A DNA stretch of 26,729 nt, taken from NCBI GenBank assembly GCA_903834675.1, contig CAILKC010000361.1, positions 1 to 26,729 on the forward strand, given 5' to 3'. Numbering within the stretch: position 1 is the stretch's first letter; every line of letters starts with the position of its first letter. Shown here one piece after another: positions 9,101-15,948 of this stretch. The notes beneath the pieces were generated by a model. It was not told where the DNA came from and did not search any database. It saw only the letters and a program-made list of their open reading frames with translations. The position numbers and the translations under genes are program-made. The DNA comes from an uncultured Victivallales bacterium (GTDB lineage: Bacteria > Verrucomicrobiota > Lentisphaeria > Oligosphaerales > JAFGRS01).

Positions 9101-10418
9101 CCCCATCGTGCGACAGCAGGGCACAGAGCGCACAGCGAAACTGCGCGAAACGCCTGGACGTGGCCGCCAGCCTTTCGTTGTCGTGCGTCTCGGCAAAGTG
9201 GGCCAGGGTGCCCTTCTCCCGGCTGAGCCGCGCGCTGAGGGCCAGGCAGGTACGGATGTCGACGGCTGACAGACTCTGAAACAGCTCCGAGTAGGCCCAA
9301 TCCAACCCCCCGTCTGCCAGCAGTGCTTCCGTTACCGCCTGCGGGCCGCCTAAGCCTTCCAGCAGGAACACTGTGTCCGGAAACTCGTCACGTACCTTGG
9401 CGGTGATGTAGCGCCAGGCCGCCAACGGCACCATGTAGCCGGCGTCACAGCGGAACCCGTCAACCCCCTTTCGGCACCAGTGCAGAAATACCTCGGCCAT
9501 GTACCGACACAGTTCCCCGTGCCCGAAATCAAGCTTGCAGAGATCCTCCCATACCACCCCCCAGGCCCCGGGGCTCACATAGGAACCATCCGGATGCAGA
9601 CAAAACCACTCGGGATGGTGCAACTGCAGCCAGGAGGCCCACCCTGTGTGATTCGCGGGCAGGTCCAGAAACAGGTAGCCATTCCGGGCATGCACCGCGT
9701 CCAGTAACTCTTCAAACTGCGCCATCGGCGTCGCCTTGCGGTCGAACTCCGCCATCCCGGGATCCACCCCAAAAAAGTCACAGGCGGCGAACGGACTGCC
9801 AAAGCGGCCCAGGCGCGCGAAGGTGGTCGGCACCGGGTGTACAGGCAGCAGTTGCACGATGCGGAACCCCATCTGACCCATGATCACGTCCAAGTGCCGA
9901 ACCAGATCTCTGAAGGTGCCCGACGGCGGGATCGCCGCATAGCCGCGAGAGCCGAGAAGCTCGGCGGCATGCACCTCTCCGGCAGACGGCAGTGTTCCCC
10001 GCAGCGCCGGCCCGAACTGGCGCGTAAACGCCGTGTAGATGCTGTTGTCGCAGAGAGTGTGCGCCGGCAGAACCTTGACCCGCAGGTTCTCTCCCGAGGG
10101 CCATAGGGGCGCGCCAGCGGTCGGGGCAAAGAAGGCCTTGGCCTCAAACGCGCCCACCTCCAGCATCGGCAGGCGCAGCCGATACCTCCCGGGGGCGCTG
10201 CAAACCATCTGGAGGTCATGCCAGTCCCGCGCCAGCAGAGGCCGTTGCCGCTCCGTGTGCTCAATCACCTCCCGGCGACGGACTGCGGCGCGTCCGAAGT
10301 TCGTGCGCAGCCAAGCCGTGCCATCCGCGGGTGTATCAACCTCGAGGCGCACCTCCAGAAGGTCGCCGCGACGAAGCACAACCGAGGCGCCACACGTGGG
10401 CTGCTGGGACACCATCAT
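6147..10418 (-). CDS. Bifunctional glycogen debranching enzyme (GH13-like transferase + GH133 amylo-1,6-glucosidase)
   Basis: A 1423-residue protein with two catalytic halves, as in the eukaryotic debranching enzyme. The N-terminal half (about 120-580) is a GH13-like barrel with DLPANHTGW (252-260), nucleophile Asp325 in GFRCDAG, acid/base Glu354 in LLEGLGG and Asp413 in ETHDNE, so all three catalytic acids of an alpha-glucanotransferase are present. The C-terminal half (about 960-1415) is an (alpha/alpha)6 amylo-alpha-1,6-glucosidase with GYPWFLDWGRDT (1045-1056), RETSDAPLW (1100-1108) and HNGTAWSW (1333-1340). Together these would move a maltosyl/maltotriosyl stub and then free the branch glucose. 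The start ATGATG at 10418 follows CAGGAG; the frame is open to 10526 without a better site. It is the first gene of the glycogen operon, 106 bases before the CBM48 gene. Confidence 0.9.
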   Translation of the reverse strand: MMVSQQPTCGASVVLRRGDLLEVRLEVDTPADGTAWLRTNFGRAAVRRREVIEHTERQRPLLARDWHDLQMVCSAPGRYRLRLPMLEVGAFEAKAFFAPTAGAPLWPSGENLRVKVLPAHTLCDNSIYTAFTRQFGPALRGTLPSAGEVHAAELLGSRGYAAIPPSGTFRDLVRHLDVIMGQMGFRIVQLLPVHPVPTTFARLGRFGSPFAACDFFGVDPGMAEFDRKATPMAQFEELLDAVHARNGYLFLDLPANHTGWASWLQLHHPEWFCLHPDGSYVSPGAWGVVWEDLCKLDFGHGELCRYMAEVFLHWCRKGVDGFRCDAGYMVPLAAWRYITAKVRDEFPDTVFLLEGLGGPQAVTEALLADGGLDWAYSELFQSLSAVDIRTCLALSARLSREKGTLAHFAETHDNERLAATSRRFAQFRCALCALLSHDGAFGITNGVEWFAEAKVDVHGASPLNWGARENQVEDLRRLLGVLRDHPAFRARVLVEAVDTLPRDSVGFLRHPAEGPPVLVLANLHDQETREISWPTNAWHVSDRQVFDLVSGREVEVGSAAGRAQCRLGPQTVICLEPRRRQVAVGEASAGPVRSAMGTPEAVLRQQFKALALDLWALWQGLGDIEPAAADRLGDHLRQDPLGCVTRLQPQPGYVPLLRWQLGRDERREVMVPPGHILLVQADLPFVFEVHESERCLQRGRSLPWPQSGQFGMVLPLPDRAQPVRCELVLRVFGRPLSKVHSGLLALPSGPAPRVRLRADAARLVAEDLTALCADALGAMAMVRGRWGELRSQYEALLAANLHSDHPVDRRVLLTRCRAWIVCRDYSQEIGSGCQIGFSTDLRNRVCWDFHVPVGMGRQIPLRIMLEMAASGNTVRLHFERQPAAGVAEALGDDSPVTLIVRPDVEDRSCHEITQAFRGPEHGFRQAVQPTPDGFRFSPSPGYGLTCRMAPGEFVLEPEWQYLVPHPVEASRGLSAAGDLFSPGYFRGVLVGGASAVLTASCGEAEARWPVEAIDSAADLPLDEAARRALRQFVVRRGASRTVIAGYPWFLDWGRDTLICLRGIIAVGMTPEAREIIGQFARFEDRGTLPNMIRGDDASDRETSDAPLWLFTAVADYLRVSGEHSLLEMDCGGRTLRRVLADLATSVLAGTPNGMGVDPETGLVFSPAHFTWMDTNHPAGSPRQGYPIEIQALWFRALALLAELRVPGKPWGELAAKVRAAVVGLYSRTAGRGLSDCLHAAPGVSAREARADDACRPNQLLAVTLGLIEGDAARQTVEACWPLLVPGGIRSLADQPVTYPLEIRHHGQLLNDPARPFWGRYEGDEDTRRKPAYHNGTAWSWLFPSFAEALVLAYGTSARPVARQLLYSLAPVLEAGCLGHLPEIVDGDAPHPQRGCGAQAWGVAELLRVLTALRDETSGGSVVS

Positions 10419-10443
10419 CAGACGCACTCCTGAAGTTCCCGTA

Positions 10444-10449
10444 AGTATA
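10444..10449 (-). promoter_or_regulatory. Possible -10 box for the glycogen operon
   Basis: TATACT on the minus strand lies 26 bases before the debranching enzyme start, inside the divergent gap 10419-10637 shared with folC. No convincing -35 box stands 16-18 bases upstream, so this is a weak call. On the plus strand TATACA at 10542-10547 might serve folC, again without a clear -35. Nothing else is evident in the gap. Confidence 0.25.
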
Positions 10450-10637
10450 CTGCCTTCAGCCGCAAGCCGCCCACGCGGACGGTATCCTCCCTGGCCAGCC
10501 CCGATGGCGCCGCGCCCTGCCGCCATGTATGGTGCAATCCGTATACAGAAGGCGCCGCCAGGGTCGGCGCACGATCAAGCCCCGCCGTCAACCCGGGAAC
10601 GGCCCGGCCCCCAGGACCCTTTTGGAGAGGTGGCGCT

Positions 10638-11873
10638 ATGCGTGGTCTTGACCCCCAGCGTGAGCAGGCATTCTTCTCCCTCTTCTCCCGCTACTACGAC
10701 CTGGAGCACAACACCGCTCGCCGCTACGAGCCGACCGAGTATACGCTTGAGCGCATGCTCCCCCTGGCTGCCGCAATAGGCCATCCCGAGAAGCACCTGA
10801 AGGTCCTCCACGTGGCCGGCACCAAGGGCAAGGGATCGACCTGTCACTTCACCGCCGCCCTGCTCGCCTCAGCCGGACGCTCCTGCGGCCTGTTTGCCAG
10901 CCCGCACCTGGTCACCGTCCGGGAACGCTTCCTGCTCAATGGTAAGCTTATCGACTACGACCTGCTTTTGCAGCATGCCGCCGCCTGCGAAGAGGAGCTT
11001 CGCCGGCGGGACCTGACCCCGACGCTGTTTGAAATCATGACCCTGCTGGCACTGCGCATTTTCGTCGCTGCCGGCTGCGAGTACGCCGTCCTTGAAGCCG
11101 GCATCGGCGGGCGCCTGGACGCCACCAACTATGTCGCCCATCCCGTCGCTTGCGCCATCACCCCCGTCAGCCTCGACCATATGGAACTACTCGGCAGCAC
11201 GGTCGAGGCCATTGCCGCGGAAAAGGCCGGCATCATCAAGCCGGGTGTCCCCCTGGTGCTTGCCGCCCAGCCTTTCCCCGGGGCCGAGCGGGTGGTCCGC
11301 CAGCGGGCGGCTGCCCTCGGCGCGACCGTCCACGAACCGGCTCCCGACCGTGACGTCCAGCCCTTTGATCCCGCTGCCAGCCTGGTGCCCTTCCTGCGCC
11401 AGAACCTGGGCGTCGCCCTGGCTCTTTGCCGCGCCGCCGACGTCATTCCCGACCCCTCGCGCTTCGTCAGGCCCGAACTGCGAGCCCGCTGCGAGGTCAT
11501 TTGCACCGCCCCTCTCGTCGTGCTTGACGCGGCCCATAACGCGGACTCCGCGCGCCGCCTGGTCGAGGCCCTGCGCCAACGCTGGCCAACCACCCGCTGG
11601 ACCCTGGTGCTGGGGGTCGTGAAGGGCAAGGACACCGCTGGGATCATCCGCGAACTGGCGGCGCTGAACGCTCACTTCGTCCTCACCCGGCCGCACACGA
11701 TGCGCGAGTCGGACCTGGTCGGCCTCGAGACCCAGGCACGGGCCGCCGGCCTCGAGGTGGAGGTCATCCCCGACCTGCAGCACCCCGCCCAACTTGGCCA
11801 GGCCGACGCACTCGTCTTCACCGGCTCGTTCTTTACCGCGCTTATCGGCGAGAAACTTTTCGGCGAAAAGTAA
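10638..11873 (+). CDS. folC: Folylpolyglutamate synthase / dihydrofolate synthase
   Basis: A Mur-ligase-family enzyme that adds glutamate to dihydropteroate and to folates using ATP, in the cytosol. The 411-residue protein shows the P-loop HVAGTKGKGST (58-68), LFASPHLVTVRERF, EAGIGGRLDATN (metal/ATP region), DHMELLGSTVEAIAAEKAGI and, in the C-terminal domain, VVLDAAHNADSARR. The segment between AEKAGI and LDAAHN is a little shorter than in E. coli FolC, and the usual PGR(x)E turn before the C-terminal domain reads RARCEV, a mild divergence. The ATG at 10638 follows GGAGAGGTGG. It is transcribed away from the glycogen operon and appears to be a single-gene unit. Whether both activities are retained cannot be decided from sequence. 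Confidence 0.92.
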   Translation: MRGLDPQREQAFFSLFSRYYDLEHNTARRYEPTEYTLERMLPLAAAIGHPEKHLKVLHVAGTKGKGSTCHFTAALLASAGRSCGLFASPHLVTVRERFLLNGKLIDYDLLLQHAAACEEELRRRDLTPTLFEIMTLLALRIFVAAGCEYAVLEAGIGGRLDATNYVAHPVACAITPVSLDHMELLGSTVEAIAAEKAGIIKPGVPLVLAAQPFPGAERVVRQRAAALGATVHEPAPDRDVQPFDPAASLVPFLRQNLGVALALCRAADVIPDPSRFVRPELRARCEVICTAPLVVLDAAHNADSARRLVEALRQRWPTTRWTLVLGVVKGKDTAGIIRELAALNAHFVLTRPHTMRESDLVGLETQARAAGLEVEVIPDLQHPAQLGQADALVFTGSFFTALIGEKLFGEK

Positions 11874-11942
11874 CTACTCAGAAGCTGTGAAGAAAGGCGC
11901 GCGCCGCTGTCCTCCGGCCGCTTTCCTCGGTTTTGCCAGGCA

Positions 11943-11972
11943 CGACTCCGATACCGATTCCGACCCCGATTC
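11943..11972. repeat. Five tandem hexamers of CGAYHC type
   Basis: The hexamers CGACTC, CGATAC, CGATTC, CGACCC and CGATTC follow one another without interruption, a degenerate period-6 microsatellite. It lies 70 bases after the folC stop codon and just before a cluster of palindromic repeats. No coding function is proposed. Confidence 0.6.
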
Positions 11973-11990
11973 TTTCACAGTTTCCCAGGT

Positions 11991-12106
11991 TACACCTCAG
12001 GTGTATTTCCCTGCCCCAACGGGGCTGTGGCTCAGAGCCCAGGGTTGCGGCCATGGTGCCGCTACCCTGGGTCACCTGTGCTCATGGCCTCCTACCCCAA
12101 CGGGGT
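11991..12106. repeat. Second REP-like palindromic repeat cluster
   Basis: Four palindromes in a row: TACACCT-c-AGGTGTA (11991-12005), GCCCC-AAC-GGGGC (12013-12025), a long hairpin with CCCAGGGT (12038-12045) and GCGGC (12047-12051) pairing to GCCGC (12058-12062) and ACCCTGGG (12064-12071), and ACCCC-AAC-GGGGT (12094-12106). The CCCC-NNN-GGGG and CCCAGGG/CCCTGGG units are the same two types seen at 42-225, so this is one dispersed intergenic family. It lies between convergent folC and the FKBP gene. Open frames that cross it are artefacts. Confidence 0.7.
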
Positions 12107-12143
12107 TGCGTCATGGCACCATCCATCCTTAGTGCATCGGCCG

Positions 12144-12182
12144 AAAAAGAACGCGGCCGGACTGGCAACCCAGCCCGGCCGC
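12144..12182 (-). terminator. Rho-independent terminator of the FKBP gene
   Basis: On the minus strand GCGGCCGG-g-CTGG-loop-CCAG-t-CCGGCCGC (12153-12182) forms a strong stem of 8 + 4 base pairs, followed by TTCTTTTT (12144-12151). It lies 60 bases past the FKBP stop codon. The T-run is on the correct side only for minus-strand transcripts. Confidence 0.8.
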
Positions 12183-12242
12183 ACACCTTCACCCGGCCCC
12201 GTAGCGCCTTCCCTCGGCGCCGAGACCTGCACGCCCTGCGAC

Positions 12243-13001
12243 CTACTTCTTGGCCTCAGGCGCCACCGGCATTGCCGCCGGCATTGCCGCCGGGGCCGCA
12301 TCCTTGATGCTCAGGAGTTCAATCTCGAACTTCAGCACGCAGTCCGGCCCGATCTCGCGGCCCTTACCGTTGGGACCGTACGCCAACTCGGCGGGAAGCA
12401 CCACCTCCCACTTCGACCCCACCGGCATCAACTGCAGCGCTTCCTGCCAGCCCTTGATGACCTGCTTGAGCGGAAAGACGGCGGGCATGTCACGCTTGTA
12501 AGAGCTGTCGAACTCGGTGCCATTCAGGAGCGTGCCGCGGTAGTGGACTTCCACTGTATCGGTCAGCGCCGGCTTCTTGCCGTCGCCGTTCTTGATGGCC
12601 TTGTACTGCATGCCGCTCGCGGTGACCGACCAGCCCTCTGCCTTCTTGTTGGCATCCAGGAACGCCTGGCCTTCCTTCTTGTTGTTTTCCCCCTGGGCCT
12701 GCCGTACCGCGGTGACTTTCTCGCGCATCCGAGTGCTGAACTCCTGCATGATCTCCTGAGCCTTCTCCGGAGCGATGCTAGCGGGTTTCTTGGCGATGGC
12801 TTCGCGCATGGCCGCGATCAGCACCTCAAGGTTCAGTTCGTTGGCCAGTTCCTCGCCCGCGAGCGAGTCACCTATCTGCCGTCCGATCAGGTAGCTGACC
12901 TGATCGACGGGGGTCTTGAGGGCAGGCTCTTGGGCGGCGCAGTACCCGGCGACCATCAGGCCGGCCATGGCACCCATCAGACTCGTGCGGCTGATCTTCA
13001 T
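12243..13001 (-). CDS. FKBP-type peptidyl-prolyl cis-trans isomerase, exported
   Basis: A 252-residue Mip/FkpA-like protein. Residues 1-23 form a signal peptide (basic MKISR, hydrophobic AMAGLMVAG, then YCAA before QEP), so it should act in the periplasm. Residues about 28-120 are the helical dimerisation domain of FKBP-N type, with VSYLIGRQIGDSL. The FKBP domain spans about 147-235, with VEVHYRGTLLNGTEFDSS, VIKGWQEAL, VGSKWEVVLP and LAYGPNG, which are the usual active-site segments. The tail is Ala/Pro/Met rich (AAPAAMPAAMPVAPEAKK). The open frame continues to 13373 but overlaps nifS; the ATG at 13001 follows GAAGGA and starts the signal peptide. A TATACT box at 13067-13072 and the terminator at 12144-12182 suggest a single-gene transcript. 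Confidence 0.9.
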   Translation of the reverse strand: MKISRTSLMGAMAGLMVAGYCAAQEPALKTPVDQVSYLIGRQIGDSLAGEELANELNLEVLIAAMREAIAKKPASIAPEKAQEIMQEFSTRMREKVTAVRQAQGENNKKEGQAFLDANKKAEGWSVTASGMQYKAIKNGDGKKPALTDTVEVHYRGTLLNGTEFDSSYKRDMPAVFPLKQVIKGWQEALQLMPVGSKWEVVLPAELAYGPNGKGREIGPDCVLKFEIELLSIKDAAPAAMPAAMPVAPEAKK

Positions 13002-13149
13002 TGACAGTCCTTCTGATTGGCGTTTGGGCAGCGACACTCCCCGGTATGGGGCGCGCATCCGGACAAAGTATAAGGGCTGAACTGCGGAATGCTCGCCTCC
13101 ATCCGCCGCGCCACGGAAAAAGAAACGAGCCGGGGCAGGGGGCAGAACT

Positions 13150-14319
13150 CTACTCCGCCGTCCGCCCGTACGGCGAAATCTCGCGCAGGCGGCGAATGAT
13201 AGGCGGCAGTTTCTCGATAATGACGTCCATCTCGGCCAGGGTGTTGTAGCGCGACAGGCTGAAACGAATACTGCCGTGAGCCGCCGTGTAGGGCACTCCC
13301 ATGGCCCGCAGCACATGCGAGGGCTCAAGCGAGCCCGAGGTGCAGGCCGAGCCTGACGACGCCGCGATGCCATGTTGGTCCAGCAGCAGCAGGATCGACT
13401 CTCCCTCGATGAACTCGAAGCTGATGTTGGTCGTGTTGGGCAGCCGCCCCTCCGGGTTGCCGTTCACTCGCGCGTTCGGACAGCCCGACAGCAGCCCCCT
13501 TTCCAAGTGGTCCCGCATGGCGGCCACCCGCGTGTTTTCCTCCCCCAGGTGGGCCGCCGCCAACTCGGCGGCTTTGCCGAGGGCGATGATACCGGCCACA
13601 TTCTCGGTCCCCGCCCGCAGGCCGAACTCCTGGTGACCACCGATCATAAACTGGCTGAACGGCGTGCCCTGCCGTACGTATAGCGCCCCGATCCCTTTGG
13701 GTGCGTGCAACTTGTGCCCACTCAGAGAAAGGAAGTCGATCCGGGTCTTGGACAGGTCGATCGGAACCTTGCCCACCGCCTGAACCGCGTCAGTGTGGAA
13801 CAGCGCCCCGTGCTGGTGCGCAATCTCGGCCAGCTTCACCACCGGGTAGATGTTGCCGGTCTCGTTGTTGGCCCACATCACCGACACAATGGCCGTCTCC
13901 TCGTCAATCATCTTCTCCAGCGCGTCAAAACACAGCTTGCCCTTCGCCGTGACGGGCACATACTCAACGTGATAGCCTTTCTGCTGCAAGGTCTTGCATA
14001 GTCCGAGGACGGCAGGATGCTCGATTTTCGTGGTGACAATCTTGCGTCGCGTGGGGAGGCTGTCGATGGCGCTCAGGATGGCGGCATTGTCAGATTCGGT
14101 CCCGCAACTGGTGAAGATCACCTCGCCTGGCGTTGCCCCCAGGAGCGCCGCCACCTGTTGCCGCGCTGCATCGAGAGGCCTGCGAACCTGCCCGCCAAAG
14201 GTGTGCATGCTGGAGGCGTTGCCGTAGTAGTCCGTCAGGAACGGCATCATCTCCCGCAACACGTCCTCAGCCACCCGCGTAGTGGCATTGTTATCGACAT
14301 AAATGACGTCTTTGCGCAT
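13150..14319 (-). CDS. nifS: Cysteine desulfurase, NifS type
   Basis: Takes sulfur from cysteine as an enzyme persulfide and hands it to the NifU scaffold; PLP-dependent and cytosolic. The 389-residue protein has YVDNNATT (7-14), CGTESDNAA (72-80), HTDAVQAVGK (175-184), the PLP lysine 203 in SLSGHKLHAPKG and the catalytic Cys326 in SSGSACTSGSLEPSHVL, within a short active-site loop typical of the NifS/IscS class rather than SufS. The ATG follows AGAGG, which overlaps the stop of nifU; only 14 bases separate the two genes, so they form one operon. No nitrogenase genes are nearby, so a general Fe-S assembly role is likely. Confidence 0.94.
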   Translation of the reverse strand: MRKDVIYVDNNATTRVAEDVLREMMPFLTDYYGNASSMHTFGGQVRRPLDAARQQVAALLGATPGEVIFTSCGTESDNAAILSAIDSLPTRRKIVTTKIEHPAVLGLCKTLQQKGYHVEYVPVTAKGKLCFDALEKMIDEETAIVSVMWANNETGNIYPVVKLAEIAHQHGALFHTDAVQAVGKVPIDLSKTRIDFLSLSGHKLHAPKGIGALYVRQGTPFSQFMIGGHQEFGLRAGTENVAGIIALGKAAELAAAHLGEENTRVAAMRDHLERGLLSGCPNARVNGNPEGRLPNTTNISFEFIEGESILLLLDQHGIAASSGSACTSGSLEPSHVLRAMGVPYTAAHGSIRFSLSRYNTLAEMDVIIEKLPPIIRRLREISPYGRTAE

Positions 14320-14333
14320 GGGTGCTAACCTCT

Positions 14334-15242
14334 TCAGCCTGCCACCACCGTCAAGGACGGCGATACTTCTTCACGTAACCGCGCTTCTACCCAGCGCTTC
14401 AGTGTCGTTTGGGCTCCCGGGCAGCCCGCGCAGGCGCCCTTAAGCTGAACCACGACGCGGTCGCCGTCGATGTCGATCAGCTCCAAGTCCCCGCCGTCGG
14501 CCTGCAGGCCGGGCCGGAGTTCGTCGTTGATGAGCTGCTGGATCTTCATCATCTTCTGCAGGTTCGTCAGCGCCTTTGGCGGCGGCGGAGCCTGTGTCGG
14601 CGCCGCCGTGGCGGCCACCGCAGCCGCGATGGCGGCGGCTCCCGCGACGTCATCGACGATCGCCTGGATGTCTTTCTTGCAGCCGCCGCACCCCCCACCC
14701 GCCTTACAGTAGTGCGTCACCTGAGCCACCGTCTTTAAGCCGTTGGCGGCAATGATCTCCCGAATGTGACGCTCGGTGACGCTGAAGCAGTAACACACCA
14801 CGCGATCAACCCCATCCGGGTCATACGTCCCGTGATCGCGGTCGTGACCCGAGGTCGCCTTGCCGTCCCCTTCGCCCCGCAAGTGCGCCAAGGCCGCCTG
14901 CAAGGCTTCCATTCCCATAACCGAACAGTGCATCTTCTCTTCGGGCAGACTGCCCAGGTACTCGGCAATGTCGTCATTGGTCACCGTCTCGGCTTCGGCA
15001 ATCGCCTTGCCCTTGACCAACTCCGTCAGCGCCGAGGCGCTGGCGATGGCGCTGGCACAGCCGAAGGTCTGGAACTTTACGTCCGCAATCCGCGTCCGCC
15101 CCGCATCCAGCTTCAGAAAGAGCTTCAACGCATCGCCGCACGAGATGTTCCCTACCTCCCCAATGGCATCCGCGTCTGGAATCTCACCCACGTTCCTGGG
15201 GTGCAGGAAGTGATCCATGACTTTCTCTGTGTAGTCCCACAT
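14334..15242 (-). CDS. nifU: Fe-S cluster scaffold NifU, three-domain form
   Basis: A 302-residue full-length NifU. The N-terminal IscU-like domain (1-125) has the three cluster cysteines Cys35 (NISCGD), Cys62 (FGCASAIAS) and Cys106 (MHCSVMG). The middle BFD-like [2Fe-2S] domain (about 145-198) has Cys150, Cys152, Cys185 and Cys188 in CYC...CGGC. An Ala/Pro-rich linker (200-223) leads to the C-terminal Nfu domain (about 228-300) with the CAGC pair at 271-274. The open frame runs up to 15383, but the ATG at 15242 matches the family start MWDYTEKVMDHF and has AGGAG upstream. It heads the nifU-nifS operon and would receive sulfur from NifS. Confidence 0.94.
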   Translation of the reverse strand: MWDYTEKVMDHFLHPRNVGEIPDADAIGEVGNISCGDALKLFLKLDAGRTRIADVKFQTFGCASAIASASALTELVKGKAIAEAETVTNDDIAEYLGSLPEEKMHCSVMGMEALQAALAHLRGEGDGKATSGHDRDHGTYDPDGVDRVVCYCFSVTERHIREIIAANGLKTVAQVTHYCKAGGGCGGCKKDIQAIVDDVAGAAAIAAAVAATAAPTQAPPPPKALTNLQKMMKIQQLINDELRPGLQADGGDLELIDIDGDRVVVQLKGACAGCPGAQTTLKRWVEARLREEVSPSLTVVAG

Positions 15243-15342
15243 GGCGTCTCCGCTCCTGATATCGCCGGCCTGGAAATCCCTCTCAGTGCCTGTGCTGTGA
15301 CCATGCCCACCACGACGGCACCGCCGCCGCCGCGGTCGCAGT

Positions 15343-15371
15343 AAACTACGTGACACCGCGACGCCGGGCAA
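15343..15371 (-). promoter_or_regulatory. Candidate promoter of nifU-nifS
   Basis: On the minus strand TTGCCC (15366-15371) and TAGTTT (15343-15348) are 17 bases apart. Start of transcription near 15336 would leave a leader of about 95 bases. The boxes are moderate matches to the sigma-70 consensus. No IscR-like site was recognised. Confidence 0.35.
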
Positions 15372-15395
15372 GTTCCGCGGCACGCCAGCAGGGCC

Positions 15396-15607
15396 GTTTC
15401 AAGAAAGCGGCTCCCGCAGGCTCTCGCCGCCTGCCACCATGGCCTTGGGCATCCCCCTGGAGCCCGCGATGCCAAGCCCGTTCCGGGCTGGTTCGCGGTA
15501 TCCCCGTACGGCGGAAGCCCCGTACGGCGGAAGCCCCGGCTACACCGGTGCGGACCGCCGACTCCACACTCACGGCGACGATAGCCTCACCGAAGCTTTC
15601 TTGAAAC
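15396..15607. repeat. 13-bp inverted repeat flanking a 186-base non-coding block, with a tandem 16-mer
   Basis: GTTTCAAGAAAGC (15396-15408) and its exact reverse complement GCTTTCTTGAAAC (15595-15607) bound a segment with no gene. Inside are a hairpin AGCCCG-TTC-CGGGCT (15475-15489) and a perfect tandem repeat of CCCCGTACGGCGGAAG (15502-15517 and 15518-15533). The whole gap 15243-15736 shows no coding signal beyond this. The layout could be a MITE-like relic, but no target-site duplication is visible next to the terminal repeats. Confidence 0.5.
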
Positions 15608-15736
15608 AACCATGGGAGGCAGGCATGATGCCTCAGTGAAGTTGCCACAGCCGTGCTGCCATCGAGCGTAGTGATGGGGCAAAAAGACCGGGTGAGATGA
15701 CGGGCCAGGGAAATGACGCCTGGGGGGAAAAGAAAA

Positions 15737-15812
15737 TGGAGCGGGCGAACGGACTCGAACCGTCGACAACCACCTTGGCAAGGTGGCGCTCTACCAACTG
15801 AGCTACGCCCGC
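15737..15812 (-). tRNA. tRNA-Gly (anticodon GCC), copy 2
   Basis: On the minus strand a complete cloverleaf: acceptor GCGGGCG/CGCCCGC, D-arm GCTC...GAGC, anticodon stem CCACC/GGTGG with loop TTGCCAA (anticodon GCC), five-base variable loop, T-arm with TTCGAGT, discriminator U73 and an encoded CCA. U73 and GCC identify glycine. It is identical to the copy at 15834-15909, 21 bases upstream, and is presumably processed from the same transcript. Confidence 0.96.
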
Positions 15813-15833
15813 TCACAGACAACACGAAAGAAT

Positions 15834-15909
15834 TGGAGCGGGCGAACGGACTCGAACCGTCGACAACCACCTTGGCAAGGTGGCGCTCTACCAACTGAGC
15901 TACGCCCGC
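15834..15909 (-). tRNA. tRNA-Gly (anticodon GCC), copy 1
   Basis: Identical in all 76 positions to the copy at 15737-15812, including the encoded CCA. It begins 39 bases after the cimA stop codon on the same strand. It may be read through from cimA; a weak promoter (TTGAAA at 15947-15952, TAGGGT at 15925-15930, 16 bases apart) overlaps the cimA stop. Confidence 0.96.
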
Positions 15910-15948
15910 TCACAACGAGACATTACCCTACCGCAGCTCCCGCCGCTT

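Noticed and set aside
12027..13004. 325-codon plus-strand frame across the REP-like cluster and FKBP gene
   Set aside because: It crosses palindromic repeats and the terminator and is antisense to a complete FKBP gene with signal peptide.
13150..15242. Part of a nitrogen-fixation cluster
   Set aside because: Only nifU and nifS are present; no nitrogenase or cofactor genes are next to them.
15502..15533. Tandem 16-mer as a CRISPR array
   Set aside because: Only two adjacent copies with no spacer between them and no cas gene nearby.
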